A stretch of 10,680 nucleotides of DNA, from assembly GCA_947426265.1 (NCBI GenBank), contig CANEDJ010000046.1, positions 1 to 10,680 on the forward strand, written 5' to 3'. The translations under genes and the position numbers were made by a program. This DNA is from MGBC102946 sp022793145 (GTDB taxonomy: Bacteria > Bacillota_I > Bacilli_A > RF39 > UBA660). Below are positions 6,688 to 10,680 of this stretch, in pieces (position 1 is the stretch's first letter; the number at the start of each line of letters is the position of its first letter). The notes below the pieces were generated by a model. That model searched no databases, was not told the origin of the DNA, and was given only the letters and a program-made list of their open reading frames with translations.

Positions 6688-8721
6688 ATGAAAAAAAAGA
6701 ATATTGTCATTATGAGTGTTCTTATTATGTTAGCGCTTTTCATTTTTGGAATAGGCTACTATGTTTTAAATAGACCCGATAAGGACACAACTTTAACGAT
6801 ATTGGAAAATCGTTGGATAGAAAGCAATAAAAATAAATTGATTGATTTATCAATAGTAAATCAAGTACCAGTGTTGAACTATAATGGTAGTGGGTTAATA
6901 TTTGATTTTTTAAACTCTTTAGAAAAAGATACAGGACTTTCATTTAATAAAGTTTCAATTACAGCAACAGAAAAGCCAAAAACAGAATATTCTATTATGG
7001 CAACGAATCAGCTTATGAAAAATGATTTGCTATTTTATGAAGATTGTTATGCAATAATAACAAAGGAAAATGTAAAATATAATAAATTATCAGATGTGAA
7101 AGGAATTACTTTAGGGGTATTAAATTCTGATTTAGATAGTATTAATAAATATTTACAAGGAAGTGTTATTACATTAAAAACATATGATAAGGTAGAAGAT
7201 TTGGTTGCAAGTGTAGGAACAGAAACAGAAGCTATTGCACTTCCAAAAACTACTTATTTAGAAACTATTATTAAAAATAATTTTATTATTTCTTATAACA
7301 TTACAGAATATCCAATTTATTATGTATTAAGACTTGGGAAAACAGAACGATTAAATACCATTTTGAAAAAGTATTATCAAAAATGGCACAATGAAAATTA
7401 TGAAGATTCTTATAATAATTATGTATCTTCAACTTACTTTAATTTTAAAGATATTGATGATAAAGAGAAAGCAAAATTTAAAGGGAAACGTTATGTATAT
7501 GGATTTGTTAATGATGCTCCATATGATATTATGGTAGGATCAAAATTACGTGGTTATAACAGCAGCTTCTTAAAAAAATTATCTCTTTTAGCCGATATCG
7601 AAATATCATTCCAAGAATATAGTAATATTTCTAGTATGGTAAAAGATTTTAATGCCAACAAAATTGACTTAATGTTTGATAATTATGAGCCAATGAAATA
7701 TAACTTAGATGTCATCAATACAGTGTCTACTTATGATGAAAAAGTAGTTATTGTATCTCATAATAGTGAATTATTAACAGTTAATTCATTAGCTTCTTTA
7801 GAAGGAAAAAAAGTAATGACTCTAAAGAATTCCATTATATCTTATTACTTAAAAGCAAGTAATGTAAAGGTTGATGAATATGATTCTTTAGATCAATTAC
7901 TAAAAAAAGTTAAAAATGATAGTATAATAGCAATTGATTATGAGAATTATAAATACTATAAAGATAGCAAATTAAAAAAATATAAAATTGATTATATGGA
8001 GTCTTTAGAGGAAGATTACGGATTTGTTATTCGTGATATCAAGGATAATAAAGTATTTGGAGAACTATTTAACTTTTATTTATCTTTTGTAAATGAAAAA
8101 GATATATTAAATGATAGTTTTTATAGTTTATCAAAAGAAGATAAAGTATCTTTAGATGGAAGTCGCTTATTAATATTCTTTTCTGCATTCAGCATTTTTG
8201 CAATTGCAATTGTAGGATATTTAAAATTAGGAAAAGGAAAAAATAAAAACAAAAAAATCTCTAAAGAGGATAAATTGCGTTATATTGATTCCTTGACATC
8301 TTTAAAAAATCGTGTATATTTAAACGATAATATTGAAAAGTGGGATAGTTCAGAAGTATATCCACAAGCTATCATTATTGTTGATTTAAACAATGTTGCT
8401 TACATTAATGATAATTATGGCCATCAAGAAGGGGATAATGTTATTAAAGAGGCTGCAAATATTTTAATTCGTGGTCAAATAGAAAATAGTGATATTATTA
8501 GAACAAATGGAAACGAATTCTTAATTTATTTGGTAGGTTATGATGAAAAACAAGTGGTTGCTTATAATCGAAAATTAAATAAAGAATTAAAAGAGCTTTC
8601 TCATGGGTTTGGAGCAGCGAGTGGTTATAGTATGATCAATGATGCAATTAAAACAATTGATGATGCTGTAAATGAGGCAACATTAGATATGCGAAACAAT
8701 AAAGAAGAACTTAACAATTAG
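6688..8721 (+). CDS. Membrane receptor with two tandem substrate-binding domains and a degenerate GGDEF domain
   Basis: 677 aa from ATG 6688, chosen over in-frame ATG 6676 because GGAGGT (6678-6683) overlaps that codon and is five bases from 6688. An N-terminal membrane anchor lies at about 5-27. Two extracellular periplasmic-binding-like domains (SBP_bac_3 type) follow: about 35-235 (LSDVKGITLGVLNSDLDSI, then PIYYVLRLGK) and about 265-470 (YVYGFVNDAPYDI, LRGYNSSFLKKLSLLADIEI, ANKIDLMFDNYEP, SLEGKKVMTL). A second membrane segment spans about 493-512, then a cytoplasmic GGDEF domain at about 528-677. DSLTSLKNR (534-542), metal Asp D566, substrate residues N574 and D583 (NDNYGHQEGD) and E610 are kept. 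However, the signature reads NGNEF (607-611), with Asn at the metal-binding third position. No RxxD inhibitory site is seen, and the C-terminal ADxAMYxAK-type helix is altered. Known family role is ligand-controlled c-di-GMP synthesis; here an inactive or c-di-GMP/GTP-sensing role is more likely. Confidence 0.9.
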   Translation: MKKKNIVIMSVLIMLALFIFGIGYYVLNRPDKDTTLTILENRWIESNKNKLIDLSIVNQVPVLNYNGSGLIFDFLNSLEKDTGLSFNKVSITATEKPKTEYSIMATNQLMKNDLLFYEDCYAIITKENVKYNKLSDVKGITLGVLNSDLDSINKYLQGSVITLKTYDKVEDLVASVGTETEAIALPKTTYLETIIKNNFIISYNITEYPIYYVLRLGKTERLNTILKKYYQKWHNENYEDSYNNYVSSTYFNFKDIDDKEKAKFKGKRYVYGFVNDAPYDIMVGSKLRGYNSSFLKKLSLLADIEISFQEYSNISSMVKDFNANKIDLMFDNYEPMKYNLDVINTVSTYDEKVVIVSHNSELLTVNSLASLEGKKVMTLKNSIISYYLKASNVKVDEYDSLDQLLKKVKNDSIIAIDYENYKYYKDSKLKKYKIDYMESLEEDYGFVIRDIKDNKVFGELFNFYLSFVNEKDILNDSFYSLSKEDKVSLDGSRLLIFFSAFSIFAIAIVGYLKLGKGKNKNKKISKEDKLRYIDSLTSLKNRVYLNDNIEKWDSSEVYPQAIIIVDLNNVAYINDNYGHQEGDNVIKEAANILIRGQIENSDIIRTNGNEFLIYLVGYDEKQVVAYNRKLNKELKELSHGFGAASGYSMINDAIKTIDDAVNEATLDMRNNKEELNN

Positions 8722-8730
8722 GAGGTTCCA

Positions 8731-9555
8731 ATGAAGCAGATAAAAACTCTTATTAAAAACTTATATCAAGTAACTATGAAACCAGAAATGAGAGTTTTAC
8801 CAGGCAATTTGGCCTTCTTTTTTGTACTATCTATTGTTCCTATTATTACATTAATTGGTTTTATCGCTTCATATTTTTCTATTTCTATCGATTCTTTGGT
8901 TGATTTTTTGCTTTCTACACTTCCAAAGGAAGTTACCAAAGTGCTACTTCCATTTATTGAAGGAAAGGGAATTGATGGAAATATTATTTTTTATATGATT
9001 ACAGGATTTATTGTAGCATCGAATGGAGCACATTCTCTTATTTTAACTTCTAATATTTTATATGAAATACCACATTCAGAATTTTTAAAAAGAAGAATAA
9101 AAGCTTTATTTTTAACGATTCTTATGGTTAGTTTATTTTTCTTTGTTGTTGTATTCTTGGCTTTTGGAAATATTATTGTTAAGTTTATATTAGATTTAGA
9201 ATTTATGAGACAAGTTAGTAAGTCTGTATATTATTTGTTTGTATTTTTGAAGTGGCCAATTGCATTTTTCTGTATTTTCTTTTTGGTGAAAATGATTTAT
9301 ACAATGGCACCAGATGAACGAATTCCAAGCCGCTATGTAAATAATGGTGCTATTTTTACAACTTTAGCATGGTCACTTGTTACAGCAATTTATTCTTATT
9401 ATGTAGCAAACTTTACAAATTATGACATTTTTTATGGAAGCTTATCTAATATTATTGTATTAATGATGTGGGTCTATATTCTCTCTTATATTTTAGTAGT
9501 TGGAATTGCAATTAATACAGAAGGTTATAAAAAAGATGCGAATAAAATAGTGTAG
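8731..9555 (+). CDS. YihY/BrkB-family inner membrane protein
   Basis: This 274-aa polytopic membrane protein carries the Virul_fac_BrkB family pattern. It has the N-terminal motif LPGNLAFFFVLSIVPIITL, a central segment with ASNGAHSLILTSNILYEI, and the diagnostic C-terminal block MAPDERIPSRYVNNGAIFTTLAW followed by YDIFYGSLSNIIVLMMWVYI and a final membrane segment. About six membrane helices are expected. Length is near the family norm. These proteins were once misannotated as ribonuclease BN; the substrate is unknown, with transport or envelope roles proposed. AGGAGGT (8720-8726) overlaps the TAG stop of the receptor gene, nine bases before ATG, so translation is probably coupled. It is the last gene of the operon. 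Confidence 0.94.
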   Translation: MKQIKTLIKNLYQVTMKPEMRVLPGNLAFFFVLSIVPIITLIGFIASYFSISIDSLVDFLLSTLPKEVTKVLLPFIEGKGIDGNIIFYMITGFIVASNGAHSLILTSNILYEIPHSEFLKRRIKALFLTILMVSLFFFVVVFLAFGNIIVKFILDLEFMRQVSKSVYYLFVFLKWPIAFFCIFFLVKMIYTMAPDERIPSRYVNNGAIFTTLAWSLVTAIYSYYVANFTNYDIFYGSLSNIIVLMMWVYILSYILVVGIAINTEGYKKDANKIV

Positions 9556-9570
9556 TTAGGACAAAATAGA

Positions 9571-9645
9571 AATGGCTACATATTTTTACTGATATGTACC
9601 ATTACAGACTACATAGTAATAGTTATCGAACAATAAAATACTATG
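9571..9645 (+). other. Two consecutive hairpins in the 3' untranslated region of the membrane operon
   Basis: Hairpin 1: AATGG-C-TACATAT (9571-9583) pairs with ATATGTA-CCATT (9592-9603), a 12-bp stem with one bulged C and an 8-base loop. Hairpin 2: CATAGTA (9612-9618) pairs with TACTATG (9639-9645), with a smaller TTAT/ATAA pairing (9623-9626 with 9633-9636) in its loop. With the terminator at 9648 they make three successive hairpins in about 100 bases. This could be an mRNA-stabilising 3' end or a 3'-derived small RNA; no known RNA family is recognised. Confidence 0.5.
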
Positions 9646-9647
9646 GG

Positions 9648-9671
9648 AAGAGTGATCAGCACTCTTTTTTT
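9648..9671 (+). terminator. Intrinsic terminator of the 6210-9555 operon
   Basis: AAGAGTG (9648-9654) pairs with CACTCTT (9660-9666) around a five-base loop, and the T run continues to 9671. A good stem plus U-tract 92 bases after the YihY stop. Confidence 0.88.
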
Positions 9672-9716
9672 GTTAAATTTTTTTATGTTAGGAATTTGTA
9701 CTTAATATGTAGAATA

Positions 9717-9770
9717 ATACTATTGAAGCAGAAGATTATTATCTATTTGACAATAGTATGGATAACTATT
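9717..9770. repeat. Inverted repeats with an ACTATT half-site around the rpn promoter
   Basis: ATACTATTG (9717-9725) and CAATAGTAT (9751-9759) are a perfect 9-bp inverted repeat. AATAGT (9752-9757) also forms a second inverted pair with ACTATT (9765-9770), seven bases apart, lying between the -35 and -10 boxes. The arrangement suits an operator, but the half-sites are AT-rich and chance remains possible. Confidence 0.4.
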
Positions 9771-9775
9771 ATAAT
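9747..9775 (+). promoter_or_regulatory. Perfect consensus SigA promoter of the Rpn-like gene
   Basis: TTGACA (9747-9752), a 17-base spacer and TATAAT (9770-9775) match the consensus at every position. Transcription would begin near 9782, with GAGGAGG (9800-9806) leading to ATG 9812. It is the best promoter in the window and rules out ATG 9758, which lies inside the spacer. The element follows a terminator, so the gene is an independent unit. Confidence 0.92.
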
Positions 9776-9811
9776 GTAGATAGTAGATCTTCCAAAGACG
9801 AGGAGGTAAAA

Positions 9812-10651
9812 ATGGAAGATTTAGTACAAAAGATTAGAAATAATCTAGATATTAGTACAATTTATGGGCTTCGTTTTGATAGGAGTTTTAAGAATGTGTA
9901 TAAAGATAAAAATCAGTTGAAGAATATGATACGAACATTGTTTCAAGAAGAAATATTTGATATTGAGTGTTTTAGAGATAAGGAACTAGTAAGAGATAAT
10001 GTTAATTTAAAATGTGGAATCTGTGATTTGATTGCAGAAACAAAAGATAATATATTATTGATAGAAATGCAAAATAAAAATTTGAATGATTTTAAGAAAA
10101 GATTAAAACGATATGTGTCAATATTATATGCAACGCAAGAGTTTAAGGAAAGCTATTATGAGATAAAACCAATTAAAGTGTATTTAATTTTAAATTATGA
10201 AGATGGAGAAAAACAGGTTTTAAAAAAATATTCTGAAATAGAGAGAAAATTAAAAGAAGAATTTGACTATTTATCAGAAATAGTAGTGTGGAATATACAA
10301 GAGGCTTTAAAAGTAAAAAAAGGATATGATTATGACTGGGCGAAATTGTATGTATTGGACAAATATTCAAAAGAAGAAGCTTTAAATATATTAGAAAGTT
10401 TATATCAAGATGGAAAGTTTAAAGACGCAGTAGAAAAAATAGTGATATATAATTTAGATATAAAAACCTATCAGAAGTTAAAGGAGGAGAAATATATGAT
10501 AGAAACTACTTTTGAATTTGAAACATCAGGGCTTAGAGAAGAAGCAAAAAGAATAGGATTAATGGAAGGTCGAGAGGAAGGAATAAGAGAAGGGAGAGAA
10601 GAAGGAAAAAAAGAAGGAATAAAAGAGGGAAAAAATATAATGTACCCATAA
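9812..10651 (+). CDS. Rpn-family PD-(D/E)XK nuclease (PDDEXK_2 / recombination-promoting nuclease), C-terminus apparently truncated
   Basis: 279 aa from ATG 9812, with AGGAGG (9801-9806) five bases upstream. It opens with IYGLRFDRSFKNVYKDKNQLKNMIRTLF, typical of the family, and the nuclease core follows: D72 in CGICDLIAE and E85-x-Q87 in LLIEMQNKN, the D...ExQ form of the motif. RYVSILYATQEFKESYYEIKPIKVYLILNY is also characteristic. The C-terminal part (about 240-274) is the usual run of E-G-x-x-E-G repeats. Family members such as E. coli RpnA are DNases that promote recombination and have been linked to phage defence. The reading frame ends abruptly in NIMYP right after the repeats, where IS-like sequence begins (10641). 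Relatives usually continue for about 20-30 residues, so the tail is probably lost. An internal start exists at 10496. Confidence 0.88.
   Translation: MEDLVQKIRNNLDISTIYGLRFDRSFKNVYKDKNQLKNMIRTLFQEEIFDIECFRDKELVRDNVNLKCGICDLIAETKDNILLIEMQNKNLNDFKKRLKRYVSILYATQEFKESYYEIKPIKVYLILNYEDGEKQVLKKYSEIERKLKEEFDYLSEIVVWNIQEALKVKKGYDYDWAKLYVLDKYSKEEALNILESLYQDGKFKDAVEKIVIYNLDIKTYQKLKEEKYMIETTFEFETSGLREEAKRIGLMEGREEGIREGREEGKKEGIKEGKNIMYP
10480..10498 (+). promoter_or_regulatory. Strong internal ribosome binding site inside the Rpn-like gene
   Basis: AAAGGAGGAG (10480-10489) lies eight bases (from the end of AAGGAGG) before ATG 10496, which is in frame with the nuclease (M229). It is as strong as the site of the main start. 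It encodes Lys-Glu-Glu, so the protein sequence alone could explain part of it. Confidence 0.7.
10496..10651 (+). CDS. Putative internal C-terminal product of the Rpn-like gene (RpnS-like)
   Basis: Initiation at ATG 10496 would make a 51-aa protein identical to residues 229-279 of the nuclease: MIETTFEFETSGLREEAKRI followed by charged E-G-x-x-E-G repeats, with no nuclease residues. Published work on E. coli rpn genes describes a small protein made from an internal start that binds and inhibits the full-length toxic nuclease. The same layout here is inferred from the strong internal ribosome site and correct frame. If the sequence from 10641 is an inserted element, this product is truncated too, which could affect inhibition. 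Confidence 0.55.
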   Translation: MIETTFEFETSGLREEAKRIGLMEGREEGIREGREEGKKEGIKEGKNIMYP

Positions 10652-10680
10652 ATCTGGACATTTAAAGAAGAAGGTATCCT
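10641..10680. mobile_element. Possible left end of an IS3/IS150-type insertion sequence (partial, runs off the window)
   Basis: From 10641 the sequence reads TGTACCCATAAATCTGGACA, beginning with TG and containing the ACCCAT-N5-TGGAC pattern that I recall from IS150-group terminal repeats. AGAAGGT (10669-10675) could be the ribosome site of a transposase first frame beyond the edge. It begins exactly where the Rpn reading frame loses family-like sequence. No transposase is visible in the window, so this rests on the terminal repeat and context alone. Confidence 0.5.

Noticed and set aside
9594..9779. 61-codon frame over the 3' region of the membrane operon
   Set aside because: It crosses two hairpins, a terminator and the rpn promoter, has no ribosome site and a composition unlike a protein.
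9758..9811. N-terminal extension of the Rpn-like protein from ATG 9758
   Set aside because: The ATG lies between the -35 and -10 boxes, upstream of the expected transcript start, and lacks an SD; ATG 9812 has AGGAGG at ideal spacing. The frame remains open upstream to about 9712, which I take as chance.
10540..10640. Purine-rich GAAGGA/GAGAGGAAGG repeats at the end of the Rpn-like gene as a DNA repeat array
   Set aside because: They are the codons of the E-G-x-x-E-G protein repeats that are standard at the C-terminus of this family.

Overview
The window is AT-rich and every supported gene lies on the + strand. It looks like a chromosomal segment of a low-GC Firmicute. The GatCAB amidotransferase (gatC-gatA-gatB), the YtxG/YtxH-like pair, the short cytoplasmic SIMPL protein and strong AGGAGG ribosome binding sites all fit Bacilli, perhaps an uncultured gut lineage near Erysipelotrichia/RF39; that placement is inference. 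The standard code works throughout (Trp is TGG, with no in-frame TGA). No gene here ends in TGA, and TAG is the commonest stop.

Layout. (1) 15-1652 is a tight run of three envelope-related genes: a 315-aa acidic, disordered protein with a short N-terminal amphipathic helix, a DUF948 (YtxG-like) single-pass protein, and a YtxH protein. It ends in a hairpin that contains the last stop codon. (2) 1689-2345 encodes a SIMPL/DUF541 protein, followed by another stop-embedded terminator. (3) 2449-2847 encodes a solitary phage-type holin with its own strong terminator and no endolysin nearby. (4) 3007-6156 is gatCAB, driven by a good extended -10 promoter (2950-2978), with stop/start overlaps coupling the three genes. 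(5) 6210-9555 is a membrane operon with its own promoter (6158-6186): an unrecognised 152-aa single-pass protein, a 677-aa receptor with two extracellular substrate-binding-like domains and a degenerate GGDEF (NGNEF) domain, and a YihY/BrkB-family membrane protein. It ends in a three-hairpin 3' region. (6) 9812-10651 is an accessory gene: a PD-(D/E)XK nuclease of the Rpn/PDDEXK_2 family behind a perfect TTGACA-N17-TATAAT promoter.

The most interesting region is the right end. The Rpn-like gene carries a strong internal Shine-Dalgarno (10480-10488) and an in-frame ATG (10496) that would yield a separate 51-aa C-terminal product. This matches the intragenic antitoxin arrangement reported for E. 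coli rpn genes. The promoter spacer holds an inverted repeat whose half-site recurs upstream. The C-terminus appears to be cut at about 10640 by sequence resembling the terminal repeat of an IS3/IS150-type element running off the window edge, which would truncate both products. The second system of interest is the operon with the degenerate-GGDEF receptor. No stretch over 300 bases lacks a gene; the longest gap is 9556-9811.
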